A stretch of DNA of 64,000 bases from JAKPAM01 sp047601745. GTDB taxonomy: Bacteria > Pseudomonadota > Gammaproteobacteria > Burkholderiales > Burkholderiaceae_E. Of this stretch, positions 17,515 to 25,661 are shown one piece after another. Below the pieces are notes generated by a model. The model made no database searches. It worked only from the letters and a program-made list of their open reading frames with translations, and was not told the origin of the DNA. The DNA is taken from positions 558,001-622,000 of the forward strand of contig JASGIS010000001.1 in NCBI GenBank assembly GCA_047601745.1. The letters are read 5' to 3'. The first letter of the stretch is position 1, and every line of letters starts with the position of its first letter. Both the position numbers and the translations under genes were made by a program.

Positions 17515-18477
17515 ATGCGCCCGTTGCGCTGGCTCGCCTGCCTGTTGATCGCCGCGCTGCCGCTGGCGGCCCAGGCCGCCGATCCGTACCCGGTCAGGCC
17601 GATCAGGCTGCTGGTCGGCTTCGCACCGGGGGGCGCGACCGACCAGTTGGCGCGCTTGTACGCGCAGAAGCTCGGCGAACGGATCGGCCAGCCGGTCGTC
17701 GTCGAGAACCGGGCCGGCGCCGGCGGCAACATCGCCGTCCATGCGGTCGCGCAGTCGCCGGCCGACGGCTACACGCTGGTGATGGCCGCCAACTACGTCG
17801 CGGTCAACGCGGCGCTGAACCGCAACCCGTACGACTGGCAGCGGGACCTGGCGCCGGTCGCGCTGATCGCGTCGACGCCGAATCTGCTGGTCGTGCCCGC
17901 CGGCTCGCCGCTGCGTTCGGTCGACGACCTGGTGCGCGCCGTCAAGACGCCGGACCGGCGCACGACCTTCGGTTCGCCGGGCGTCGGCTCGTCGGTGCAC
18001 ATGTCCGGCGAGCTGTTCAAGGCGTTGACCGGCGGCCGGATGGAACACATCCCGTACCGCGGTGTCGCGCCGGCCGAGTTGGACCTGGTCGCCGGCACGA
18101 TCGACCTGATGTTCGACAGCATCTCGACGGCCGTGCCGCTCGTGCAGTCGGGCAAGCTGCGCGCGCTGGCCGTGACCGGGCGCCAGCGGGCCAAGAGCCT
18201 GCCCGAGGTGCCGACGATGGTCGAGTCGGGCCTGAAGGACTTCGACACCGAAGCGATCTACATGGTGGTCGCCCCCGCCGGCACGCCGGACGACATCGTG
18301 CGCATGCTGTCGGCGCGGATCGACGAGATCACGCAGATGCCGGACGTCCGCAAGTTCATCGAGGGGCTCTACGCGATGCCTTTGCGCGGCGATGCCGCGG
18401 CCACCGCCGCGCTGCTGCGCGCCGAGCAGGCGAAGTGGGTCAATGTGGTGAAACTCACCGGCGTCAAGGCCGAATGA
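17515..18477 (+). CDS. TctC-type tripartite tricarboxylate transporter binding protein
   Basis: The 320-residue protein starts with a Sec signal peptide (MRPLRWLACLLIAALPLAAQAA, cleavage near residue 22) followed by YPVRPIRLLVGFAPGGATD and VVVENRAGAGGNIA, the hallmark motifs of the Bug/TctC family. These periplasmic proteins bind carboxylates. The membrane partners TctA and TctB are not in the window, as is common for this very expanded betaproteobacterial family. I chose ATG 17515 for the AAGGAGAC ribosome site and the signal peptide. It heads a plus-strand operon with the thiolase and DUF35 genes. Confidence 0.94.
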   Translation: MRPLRWLACLLIAALPLAAQAADPYPVRPIRLLVGFAPGGATDQLARLYAQKLGERIGQPVVVENRAGAGGNIAVHAVAQSPADGYTLVMAANYVAVNAALNRNPYDWQRDLAPVALIASTPNLLVVPAGSPLRSVDDLVRAVKTPDRRTTFGSPGVGSSVHMSGELFKALTGGRMEHIPYRGVAPAELDLVAGTIDLMFDSISTAVPLVQSGKLRALAVTGRQRAKSLPEVPTMVESGLKDFDTEAIYMVVAPAGTPDDIVRMLSARIDEITQMPDVRKFIEGLYAMPLRGDAAATAALLRAEQAKWVNVVKLTGVKAE

Positions 18478-18511
18478 GGCATTTTCTCGACATCGGAATG
18501 GAGGATTCGCA

Positions 18512-19681
18512 GTGACGATCAAGGGACGCGCCTATGTCGCGGGCGCTTATGAGCTGCCGACGCGTTATGCGCCGGACAAGTCGGTCGCGCAGTTGCACGC
18601 CGAGGCCGCGCGCGGCGCGCTGGCCGACGCGGGGCTGACGTTCGCCGACGTCGACGGCTACTTCTGCGCCGGCGATTCGCCCGGCGCCGGCCCGATGTGG
18701 ATGGCCGACTACCTGAACCTGAAGCTCAATTGGCTCGACGGCACCGAGTCCGGCGGCTGCTCGTACCTGATCCACATCGAGCACGCGGCGGCGGCGATCG
18801 CCGCCGGCAAGTGCAAGGTCGCGCTGATCACGCTGGCCGGCAAGCCGCGCAGCAGCGGCATGGCCACCGGCACCGCGCCGCGCGTGCTCGGGCCCGAGCG
18901 TCCCGAGGTGCCTTGGGAATCGCCGTTCCGTTGGACGATCGCCGGCATCTACGGAATGATGATGCAGCGGCACATGCACGAGTTCGGCACCACGCCCGAG
19001 CAGATCGCCTGGGTCAAGGTCGCCGCGTCGCAGCACGCGCAGCACAATCCGCACGCGCTGCTGCGCAAGCCCGTCACCGTCGACGAGGTCGTCCGGTCGC
19101 CGGTCGTCTCCGACCCGCTGCGCCGGCTCGACTGCTGCGTGATCACCGACGGCGGCGGCGCGATCGTGCTGACGACGCCCGAGATCGCCAGGACGCTCGA
19201 GCGTCCGCTGGTCAAGGTGATCGGCGCCGGCCAGACGGTCAACACCAACGCCGGCGGCTACGCCGAGCTGACGCGCTCGGGCGCCGAGCGCTCCGGCCCG
19301 GCAGCGTTCGCCGAAGCCGGCGTGACGCCGGCCGACATCGACTACGCGTCGGTGTACGACAACTTCACGATCATGGTGCTGATCCAGCTCGAGGACCTGG
19401 GCTTCTGCAACAAGGGCGAGGGCGGCCGCTTCGTCGCCGACGGCAACCTGATCTCGGGCGTCGGCAAGCTGCCGTGGAACACCGACGGCGGCGGCCTGTG
19501 CAACAACCATCCGGCCAACCGCGGCGGCATCACCAAGGCCATCGAGGCCGTGCGCCAGTTGCGCGGCGAGGCCCACCCGGCCGTCCAGGTCAAGGACTGC
19601 CGGCTGGCGCTGGCCTGCGGCCCGGGCCTGGTCGTCGGCGCCGGCCACGGCCACGCCACCGTCATCTTCGAACGCGAGTAA
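18512..19681 (+). CDS. Thiolase-family protein (SCP-x/acetyl-CoA acetyltransferase-like)
   Basis: The 389-residue protein has the thiolase fold with a candidate active cysteine in SGGCSYLI (C83) and a C-terminal NTDGGGLCNNHPANRGG segment, as in the non-classical thiolases that pair with DUF35 partners. It probably forms or cleaves a beta-ketoacyl-CoA. The start is GTG at 18512 with GGAGGA upstream. The DUF35 gene follows after 5 bases. Such pairs often work as one complex in steroid, fatty-acid or aromatic side-chain degradation; the substrate here is unknown. Confidence 0.9.
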   Translation: MTIKGRAYVAGAYELPTRYAPDKSVAQLHAEAARGALADAGLTFADVDGYFCAGDSPGAGPMWMADYLNLKLNWLDGTESGGCSYLIHIEHAAAAIAAGKCKVALITLAGKPRSSGMATGTAPRVLGPERPEVPWESPFRWTIAGIYGMMMQRHMHEFGTTPEQIAWVKVAASQHAQHNPHALLRKPVTVDEVVRSPVVSDPLRRLDCCVITDGGGAIVLTTPEIARTLERPLVKVIGAGQTVNTNAGGYAELTRSGAERSGPAAFAEAGVTPADIDYASVYDNFTIMVLIQLEDLGFCNKGEGGRFVADGNLISGVGKLPWNTDGGGLCNNHPANRGGITKAIEAVRQLRGEAHPAVQVKDCRLALACGPGLVVGAGHGHATVIFERE

Positions 19682-19686
19682 CCACG

Positions 19687-20103
19687 ATGAGCGACAACAC
19701 CGCTTCGCAACCCAAGGCCCCGTTCGAATCCGATCCGTTCGCGGCCGCCTACCCCGAGACTCGCGAGTTCTGGCAGGCCGGCGCCGAAGGCCGCTTCCTG
19801 CTCAAGACCTGCGACGATTGCCAGCGCGCGCACTGGTATCCGCGCAGCCTGTGCCCGCTGTGCGGCAGCGACAGGACGCGCTGGGTCGAGGCGTCCGGGC
19901 GCGGCAAGCTCTACGCGTTCAGCGCGCCGGCCAAGGCCGAGCCCCCGTACATCCTCGCCTACGTGACGCTCGACGAAGGGCCGACGATCATGACCAACAT
20001 CGTCGATGCCGACGCCGGCTCGCTGCGCATCGGCCAGCCGCTGGCCGTGCGGATGCAGGCGGCGGCCGAGGGCCGGATGCTGCCGTTCTTCGCGCCGGCC
20101 TGA
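19687..20103 (+). CDS. DUF35 OB-fold/zinc-ribbon protein, thiolase partner
   Basis: The 138-residue protein has an N-terminal rubredoxin-like zinc ribbon with C42, C45, C56 and C59 (CDDCQ and CPLCG) followed by an OB-fold (GKLYAFSA to IGQPLAVRM). DUF35 proteins bind acyl-CoA and form complexes with thiolase-like or hydratase partners. The tight spacing after the thiolase gene supports a joint function. The start ATG 19687 follows the thiolase stop by 5 bases. Confidence 0.92.
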   Translation: MSDNTASQPKAPFESDPFAAAYPETREFWQAGAEGRFLLKTCDDCQRAHWYPRSLCPLCGSDRTRWVEASGRGKLYAFSAPAKAEPPYILAYVTLDEGPTIMTNIVDADAGSLRIGQPLAVRMQAAAEGRMLPFFAPA

Positions 20104-20110
20104 CGATCTC

Positions 20111-20128
20111 GAGGGGCGCGGTCCCCTC
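20111..20128 (+). terminator. Possible terminator after the DUF35 gene
   Basis: A GAGGGG / CCCCTC stem of 6 bp with a 6-nt loop lies 7 bp after the stop codon. The following sequence is pyrimidine-rich but has no true T run, so the call is tentative. Confidence 0.35.
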
Positions 20129-20183
20129 TCTCCAGCGCACTCCGAACTACTTGTGATGAGCATTCGGGTCGATGCGTGTTTTC

Positions 20184-20212
20184 TTGACATGAAAAACCGA
20201 TGAAACCATACT
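20184..20212 (+). promoter_or_regulatory. Promoter of the toxin-antitoxin operon, apparently leaderless
   Basis: TTGACA (20184-20189) and CATACT (20207-20212) are separated by exactly 17 bp. A start site 6-7 bases further on would fall at or next to the antitoxin ATG (20219), and no Shine-Dalgarno sequence is present. An inverted repeat ATGAAAA (20189-20195) / TTTTCAT (20214-20220) brackets the -10 and start codon and is a plausible antitoxin operator. Confidence 0.65.
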
Positions 20213-20218
20213 GTTTTC

Positions 20219-20452
20219 ATGTCGACGACGATGATCCAGATTCGAAACGTGCCGGCGGATTTCCATCGCCGGCTGAAGGCGCGCGCGGCGATCGAAGGGA
20301 TGTCGATGTCCGACTACGTGCTTCGGGAGCTGGGTAAGGCCCTCTCGCAGCCGACTCGGGACGAGGTCCTCGCACGCTTGCAGGCACAGCCGGTTCGTCG
20401 GTTGTCGCGCAGCGCGGCCGATGTCCTGCGAGTCGAGCGCGACGGACGGTGA
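20219..20452 (+). CDS. FitA/VapB-like ribbon-helix-helix antitoxin
   Basis: The 77-residue protein has an N-terminal ribbon-helix-helix DNA-binding part (MIQIRNVPADFHRRLKARAA, GMSMSDYVLRELG) and a short C-terminal tail that would bind the toxin. It should neutralise the adjacent PIN nuclease and repress its own promoter. The stop overlaps the toxin GTG by 4 bases (GTGA). The ATG has no ribosome site and lies right where transcription should begin. Confidence 0.9.
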   Translation: MSTTMIQIRNVPADFHRRLKARAAIEGMSMSDYVLRELGKALSQPTRDEVLARLQAQPVRRLSRSAADVLRVERDGR

Positions 20453-20847
20453 TCGTTCTCGACGCGTCCGCACTGGTCGAGTTGATCCTCGGCTCGGCGG
20501 CCGGACATCGCGTCGCCACGCGTATCGCCGATCCAGCGGTGGGTCTGCACATCCCCCATCTGACGGACGTCGAGGTGGCGCAGGTGCTGAGACGCTATGC
20601 CGCTGCGGGCGATATCGATGACGCTGCCGCCGCCAACGCATTGGCGGATTTCCGCGCGCTCGATGTTCAGCGGCACGCCCATGAACCGCTGCTCGACCGT
20701 ATCTGGGCGCTGCGCCGCAACGTGACGGCGTATGACGCGGTCTATGTCGCGCTGGCCGAGGCGCTCGACGCCGTGCTGCTGACCTGCGACGGACGCCTTG
20801 CCCGAGGCGTGAGGACGACGGCTCGCGTCGAATTGATCGAGTTCTAA
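20449..20847 (+). CDS. VapC/FitB-like PIN-domain ribonuclease toxin
   Basis: The 132-residue protein is a PIN domain with the conserved acidic residues D5, E42, D96 and D114, which coordinate Mg2+/Mn2+ for RNA cleavage. VapC toxins cut tRNA or rRNA and slow growth when the antitoxin is degraded. The GTG start overlaps the antitoxin stop. Length is normal and all catalytic residues are present, so the module looks active. It converges on the tam gene with only 13 bp between the two stops. Confidence 0.92.
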   Translation: MIVLDASALVELILGSAAGHRVATRIADPAVGLHIPHLTDVEVAQVLRRYAAAGDIDDAAAANALADFRALDVQRHAHEPLLDRIWALRRNVTAYDAVYVALAEALDAVLLTCDGRLARGVRTTARVELIEF

Positions 20848-20860
20848 CCCGTCCAGCTTC

Positions 20861-21622
20861 CTAGCGGGTCGCGACGATGAACAGCCTCGGAAACGGCAGC
20901 AGCACCCGCCCGTCCGGCAGCGCCGGATAGGCGTCGGTCACCGCCGCCAGGTAGCGCGCCAGGTAGGCGGCGCGCTCGGCTTCGTCCAGCGGCTCGAGGA
21001 ACGGCTGCAGCCCGGTGCCCTTGAACCATTCGACGATCGCCGCATGATCGGCCAGCGGATGGAAATACGTGGTGCGCCAGACGTCGACGTCCGCGCAGAC
21101 CGGGGCCAGCAGCGCATAGTAGAAAGGCGGCGAGTGCCGCGGCCGATGCGCGACGTCGCCGATCTTCGCGGCCCAGGGGCCGTCGGCCGCGAGTTCGCGC
21201 GCGAGCCGGTGCGCCGGCTCTTCCAGGTTGTCCGGCGTCTGGATCGCGAGCTGGCCGCCGGGCCGCAGCGCCTGCGCCAGCCGCGGGTACAGCGTCGCGT
21301 GATCGGGCAGCCATTGCAGCGACGCGTTGGCCAGGATCACGTCGACCGGCTCGTCGGGCTGCCAGGCGGCGATGTCGGTCAGGTCGAAGCGCAGGCCGGT
21401 CAGGCGCCGGCGCGCCGCGTCGATCATGTCCGGCGCGTTGTCCAGGCCCAGGACGGCGGCGCCGGGAAAGCGCTGCGCGAGCACCTCGGTCGAGTTGCCG
21501 GGTCCGCAGCCCAGGTCGACGGCGTGGCGCACGTCGGTGATCGTCAGCGCGCCGACCAGGTCGTGGACCGGGCGCGTGCGCTCGCGTTCGAATCGACTGT
21601 ACTGCCGGGCGGACCAGGTCAT
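20861..21622 (-). CDS. tam: Trans-aconitate 2-methyltransferase
   Basis: The 253-residue protein begins MTWSARQYSRFERERTRP, the signature of the Tam family, and has the SAM motif AVDLGCGPGNST and ANASLQWLPDH. Tam methyl-esterifies trans-aconitate, a by-product that inhibits aconitase, in the cytoplasm. I chose ATG 21622 on this homology; the frame extends to 21733 but overlaps the map gene end. It lies 20 bp downstream of map on the same strand. Confidence 0.92.
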   Translation of the reverse strand: MTWSARQYSRFERERTRPVHDLVGALTITDVRHAVDLGCGPGNSTEVLAQRFPGAAVLGLDNAPDMIDAARRRLTGLRFDLTDIAAWQPDEPVDVILANASLQWLPDHATLYPRLAQALRPGGQLAIQTPDNLEEPAHRLARELAADGPWAAKIGDVAHRPRHSPPFYYALLAPVCADVDVWRTTYFHPLADHAAIVEWFKGTGLQPFLEPLDEAERAAYLARYLAAVTDAYPALPDGRVLLPFPRLFIVATR

Positions 21623-21642
21623 CGTGTCTCTGCGCGAAGCGC

Positions 21643-22434
21643 TCAGCCGATCGCCGCGTAGCGGCCGGTCCCCTCGGGCCAGGGGGTCAGCACCTCGAAG
21701 CCGTCGGCCGTCACCGCGACCATGTGCTCCCACTGCGCCGACAGCGAGTGGTCCTTGGTGACCACCGTCCAGCCGTCGGCGAGCTGGCGCGTCTCGCGCT
21801 TGCCGGCGTTGAGCATCGGCTCGATCGTGAAGATCATGCCCTTCTCGAGCCTGAGCCCGGCACCGCGCTGGCCGTAGTGCAGCACCTGCGGCTCGTCGTG
21901 GTAGATGCGGCCGATGCCGTGGCCGCAGTATTCGCGCACGACGCTGAAGCCCTCGCGGTGCGCGATCGTCTGGATCGCATGGCCGACGTCGCCCAGCGTG
22001 GCGCCCGGACGCACCTGCTGGATGCCGGCGCGCATCGCTTCATAAGTGGTGTCGACGAGCCGGCGCGCCAGCGTGGCGGGTTCGCCGACGTAATACATGC
22101 GGCTGGTGTCGCCGAACCAGCCGTCCTTGATCAGCGCGACGTCGATGTTGACGATGTCGCCGGCCTTCAGCGCCTTGGCCGACGGAATGCCGTGGCACAC
22201 CACGTGGTTGACCGACGCGCAGATCGTCTTCGGATACCCGTGGTAACCGATGTTGGCCGGGATCGCGCCGAGTTCGCCGACGATGAAGTCGTGGCAGCGC
22301 CGGTCGAGCTCGTCGGTCGTGACGCCCGGCTGCACGTACTCGCCGATCATGTGCAGGACGTCGGCGGCCAGACGGCCGGCCGTACGCGCCATCGCGATCT
22401 CTTCCGGAGACCGCAGCGGAACCTCTCGTTTCAT
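21643..22434 (-). CDS. map: Methionine aminopeptidase, type I
   Basis: The 263-residue protein has the five metal ligands of type I methionine aminopeptidases: D98 and D109 (NIDVALIKDGWFGDT), the histidine of EYCGHGIGR, the glutamate of FTIEPML, and the glutamate of SAQWEHM. It removes the initiator methionine from nascent proteins. Length is normal. The gene is not next to rpsB or the translation cluster as in many genomes, so it may be a second copy. Confidence 0.96.
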   Translation of the reverse strand: MKREVPLRSPEEIAMARTAGRLAADVLHMIGEYVQPGVTTDELDRRCHDFIVGELGAIPANIGYHGYPKTICASVNHVVCHGIPSAKALKAGDIVNIDVALIKDGWFGDTSRMYYVGEPATLARRLVDTTYEAMRAGIQQVRPGATLGDVGHAIQTIAHREGFSVVREYCGHGIGRIYHDEPQVLHYGQRGAGLRLEKGMIFTIEPMLNAGKRETRQLADGWTVVTKDHSLSAQWEHMVAVTADGFEVLTPWPEGTGRYAAIG

Positions 22435-22636
22435 CGAAATCCTCTGATCGATGGACGAATGATAGCCGTTTTGCCCGCCCGCCCCCTGTCCCCCGATCGA
22501 GCGCAGGCGCGCTGATAACGATCTGCGTTTTTCTTGGTTCCGATGCGGCGGCGCCGTTCGTAGACTCCTTCGACGAACTTACCCCACGGGATCGGCGACG
22601 ACCGCGTCGCGATCCGCTCCCCTTCCGAGGATCACG

Positions 22637-23641
22637 ATGAACGCCTTGTCGCCGACCCGGCGGCGCGCGCTGCGCGCCGCCACCGCCGCTTCCGCCCTCG
22701 CCGCCGGCGGCGGCCTGCTGTCGACGCGCGCCTGGTCGCAGCCGCGCAAACTGACTTTCGCGTGGAACGCCAACGCGTTCTGCCTGTCGCCGATCGTCGT
22801 CGCGCAGGAGCGCGGCATCTTCGAGAAGAACGGCCTGCAGGTCGACCTGATCAACTACACGGGCTCGACCGACCAGTTGCTCGAGTCGCTGGCCTCGGGC
22901 AAGGCGGACGCGGCGGTCGGCATGATCCATCGCTGGCTCAAGCCGCTCGAATCCGGCTTCGACGTCAAGATCGTCGGCAGCTCGCACGGCGGCTGCGTGC
23001 GCCTGGTCGGCGTCAAGGACGCGGGCGCCACCAGCCTGTCCAGCCTGAAGGGCAAGGTCATCGGCGTGTCGGACATCGCCAGCCCGGGCAAGAACTTCTT
23101 CTCGATCCTGCTGAAGAAGAACGGCATCGACGCCGACAAGGACGTCGTCTGGCGGCAGTACCCGGCCGACCTGCTCGACGTCGCGGTCGACAAGGGCGAG
23201 ATCCAGGCGATCGCCGACGGCGATCCGGCGCTGTACCTGATCGAGAAGCGCAATCCCGGCCGTTTCACCGAGATCGCGACCAACCTGTCCGGCGAGTACC
23301 GGGACAAGGTGTGCTGCATCATCGGCGCGCGCGGCGATCTGGTGCGGCAGGACAAGGCCACCGTCGGCGCGCTGGTCCGCACGATCGTCCAGGCCTCGGA
23401 CTACGTCGCCGAGAACCCGAACGAGTCGGCGCGGCTGTTCGCCAGGTACTCGCCGAAGGTCTCCGTCGAGGATCTGCGGGCGCTGCTCGGCACGTTGACG
23501 CACCAACATCATCCGCTCGGCAGCAGCCTGCGCGACGAGGTCGAGTTCTACGCGCGCGACTTCCGCTCGGTCGGCGTGCTCAAGCAGAGCACCGACCCGG
23601 TCCGGCTCGCCAACCACGTGACCTACGATCCATTGTCCTGA
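22637..23641 (+). CDS. ABC transporter substrate-binding protein, NitT/TauT/Ssu family
   Basis: The 334-residue protein has a twin-arginine-like leader (TRRRALRAATAASALAAGGG) and then the NMT1/SsuA-like periplasmic fold (SPIVVAQERGIFEKNGLQVDL, TGSTDQLLESLASGKADAAVG). It should deliver a small anion or organic molecule (sulfonate, taurine, nitrate, pyrimidine precursor or similar) to the permease encoded next. The start ATG 22637 follows CGAGGATCACG. It is the first gene of a three-gene importer operon and is divergent from map. Confidence 0.93.
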   Translation: MNALSPTRRRALRAATAASALAAGGGLLSTRAWSQPRKLTFAWNANAFCLSPIVVAQERGIFEKNGLQVDLINYTGSTDQLLESLASGKADAAVGMIHRWLKPLESGFDVKIVGSSHGGCVRLVGVKDAGATSLSSLKGKVIGVSDIASPGKNFFSILLKKNGIDADKDVVWRQYPADLLDVAVDKGEIQAIADGDPALYLIEKRNPGRFTEIATNLSGEYRDKVCCIIGARGDLVRQDKATVGALVRTIVQASDYVAENPNESARLFARYSPKVSVEDLRALLGTLTHQHHPLGSSLRDEVEFYARDFRSVGVLKQSTDPVRLANHVTYDPLS

Positions 23642-23663
23642 CGGACGCCTCGCCGAGGATTCG

Positions 23664-24794
23664 ATGAGCACTTACCCCAACAGTCTGGACGGCGCCTACG
23701 ACGGCGCTTATGACGGACCTTTCGAAAGCCCGGAGCGCGGGCGGGCGGTCTCCGCCTCCGCGACGGCCTCCACCACAGCCTCCGCGACGGCCTCCGTTAC
23801 GGCCACGGCGCCGCCCCCCGTCGCCGGCTCGCGCCGCGCCGGCATCTGGAAGGCCGGCCTGCCGGCCGCCGCCGCGTGGGCGGCGCTCGGCGCGCTGACG
23901 CTGGCCTGGCCGAACGCGCAGGCCGGCTTCAGCGAATGGACGTTCACGACCGAGTTCGGCGTCGCCGCGCTGGCCGTCGCCGCGCTGGTGCTGGCGATCG
24001 CGCTGCTCGGCGCGCGCGCGCCGCGGCTGCGCGAGACGATCGCGCCGGCCGGCAAGTGGCTGATCGCCGCGCCGCTGCTGCTGGCGGCGTGGGAGGCCGC
24101 GACCGCCAAGCTCGGCCTGCTGCCGCCGCCGTTCTTCGCGCCGCCGCAAAGCCTGATCGACGTGCTCGCCGAGGACTGGCCGCGCCTGGGCCTGTCGACC
24201 GCGCATTCGGTCCGGCTGCTGGCGCACGGCTTCGTCGTCGGCGCGGTCGTCGGCTTCGTCACCGGCGTGTGGATCGGCTGGTCGCGCGCGGCCAGCTACT
24301 GGATCCATCCGCTGCTGCGCTTCCTGGGGCCGGTACCGGCCTCGGCGCTGCTGCCGCTGGCGTTCTTCTTCGCGCCGTCCAGCTACGCGGCGGCGGTCTT
24401 CCTGATCGCGCTGGCGACGTTCTTTCCGGTCGCGGTGCTGGCCTGGTCCGGCGTCGCCTCGGTCAACCGGGCCTACTACGACGTGGCCCGGACGATGGGC
24501 GCGTCGCCGTGGTTCCTGGTGCTGCGCGTCGCGGTGCCGGCGGCGATGCCGCAGGTGTTCGTCGGCCTGTTCATGGGGCTCGGCGCGTCGTTCTCGGTGC
24601 TGGTCACCGCCGAAATGATGGGCGTCAAGGCGGGACTCGGCTGGTATCTGCAGTGGGCGCAGGGCTGGGCCGCCTACGCGAACATGTACGCGGCGCTGCT
24701 GGTGATGGCGGTGCTGTGCTCGGGATTGATCACGCTGCTGTTCGCGGTGCGCGATCGGGTGTTGTCATGGCAGGCGGGGACGGTCAGATGGTAG
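23664..24794 (+). CDS. ABC transporter permease, NitT/TauT/Ssu family
   Basis: The 376-residue protein has a BPD_transp_1 domain with the EAA-like loop ARTMGASPWFLVLRVAVPAA that contacts the ATPase, and about 6-7 membrane helices. Its N-terminal 60 residues are unusual: repeats of DGAY (12-bp DNA unit) and then ASAT/ASTT/ASAT/ASVT (four 12-bp units), which look like slippage expansions before the first helix. The gene overlaps the ATPase start by 7 bases. It belongs with the binding protein upstream. Confidence 0.92.
   Translation: MSTYPNSLDGAYDGAYDGPFESPERGRAVSASATASTTASATASVTATAPPPVAGSRRAGIWKAGLPAAAAWAALGALTLAWPNAQAGFSEWTFTTEFGVAALAVAALVLAIALLGARAPRLRETIAPAGKWLIAAPLLLAAWEAATAKLGLLPPPFFAPPQSLIDVLAEDWPRLGLSTAHSVRLLAHGFVVGAVVGFVTGVWIGWSRAASYWIHPLLRFLGPVPASALLPLAFFFAPSSYAAAVFLIALATFFPVAVLAWSGVASVNRAYYDVARTMGASPWFLVLRVAVPAAMPQVFVGLFMGLGASFSVLVTAEMMGVKAGLGWYLQWAQGWAAYANMYAALLVMAVLCSGLITLLFAVRDRVLSWQAGTVRW
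23754..23801 (+). repeat. Four 12-bp tandem repeats in the permease N-terminus
   Basis: Units GCCTCCGCGACG, GCCTCCACCACA, GCCTCCGCGACG and GCCTCCGTTACG are in frame and encode ASxT. A second 12-bp repeat, encoding DGAY twice, lies at 23688-23711. Confidence 0.8.
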
Positions 24795-25573
24795 AACAAG
24801 TCGTTTCGCGAAACGGCGTCGGGGTAAGGGTCGACATCGAAGGCGTCAGCCACTGGTTCGGCGAAGGCGCCCGCGCGCTGCAGGTGCTCGACGACGTCGA
24901 CCTGCGCGTCGAGCCCGGCGAGTTCGTCGCGCTGCTGGGCCCCAGCGGCTGCGGCAAGTCGACGCTGCTGCGCCTGGTCGCCGGGCTCGAGACCGCCACG
25001 GCCGGCCGCATCACGCAGCAGGACCGGCCGATCACGCGGCCCGATCCGTCGCGCATCGTCGTGTTCCAGGACCCGACGCTGTTTCCGTGGCGCACGATCC
25101 GCGACAACGTCGCGCTCGGCCTGCAGGCGCGCGGCGAGCTGGCGGCGCGCGGACACCGGATCGACGAGGTGCTCAGGCTGGTCGGCCTCGACGCGTTCGC
25201 CGCTTCGTATCCGCACCAGCTTTCGGGCGGCATGGCGCAGCGCGCCGCGCTGGCCCGCGCGCTGGTCAACGATCCGCGGCTGCTGATCCTCGACGAGCCG
25301 CTGGGCAAGCTCGATTCGCTGACCCGCCTGACGATGCAGACCGAACTGCTGTCGCTATGGCAGCGCCAGCGCTTCTCGGCGCTGCTGGTCACGCACGACG
25401 TCGAGGAGGCGCTGTTCCTGGCCGACCGGGTGATCGTCCTCAGCGATCGGCCCGCGCGCGTGCTGGCTCAGCTCGTCGTCGACCTGCCGCATCCGCGGCC
25501 GCGCAGCCATCCCCGGCTCGCCGAGCTGCGGCACGAAGCGCTGCGGCACCTGGGCCTGGACGCGACCTGGTGA
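24788..25573 (+). CDS. ABC transporter ATP-binding protein, NitT/TauT/Ssu family
   Basis: The 261-residue protein has Walker A GPSGCGKST, Q-loop VVFQDPTLFPWR, signature LSGGMAQR, Walker B LLILDEPLGKLD and the H-loop VTHDVEEA. It powers the importer formed with the two genes upstream. ATG 24788 overlaps the permease stop; an in-frame ATG at 24767 would add seven residues. The sequence suits an SsuB/TauB-like subunit. Confidence 0.94.
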   Translation: MVEQVVSRNGVGVRVDIEGVSHWFGEGARALQVLDDVDLRVEPGEFVALLGPSGCGKSTLLRLVAGLETATAGRITQQDRPITRPDPSRIVVFQDPTLFPWRTIRDNVALGLQARGELAARGHRIDEVLRLVGLDAFAASYPHQLSGGMAQRAALARALVNDPRLLILDEPLGKLDSLTRLTMQTELLSLWQRQRFSALLVTHDVEEALFLADRVIVLSDRPARVLAQLVVDLPHPRPRSHPRLAELRHEALRHLGLDATW

Positions 25574-25661
25574 TCGCGATGCCGGTTCGACGCGGCCGGA
25601 TGCGGCGTTCCCGCCCCAAGCGGCGTTCGCGGCGCGATCCGGCGACGGCCTTCGATCGCCG

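Noticed and set aside
22435..22636. Possible riboswitch or promoter before the NitT/TauT-type importer
   Set aside because: No conserved riboswitch core and no -35/-10 pair with proper spacing could be identified.
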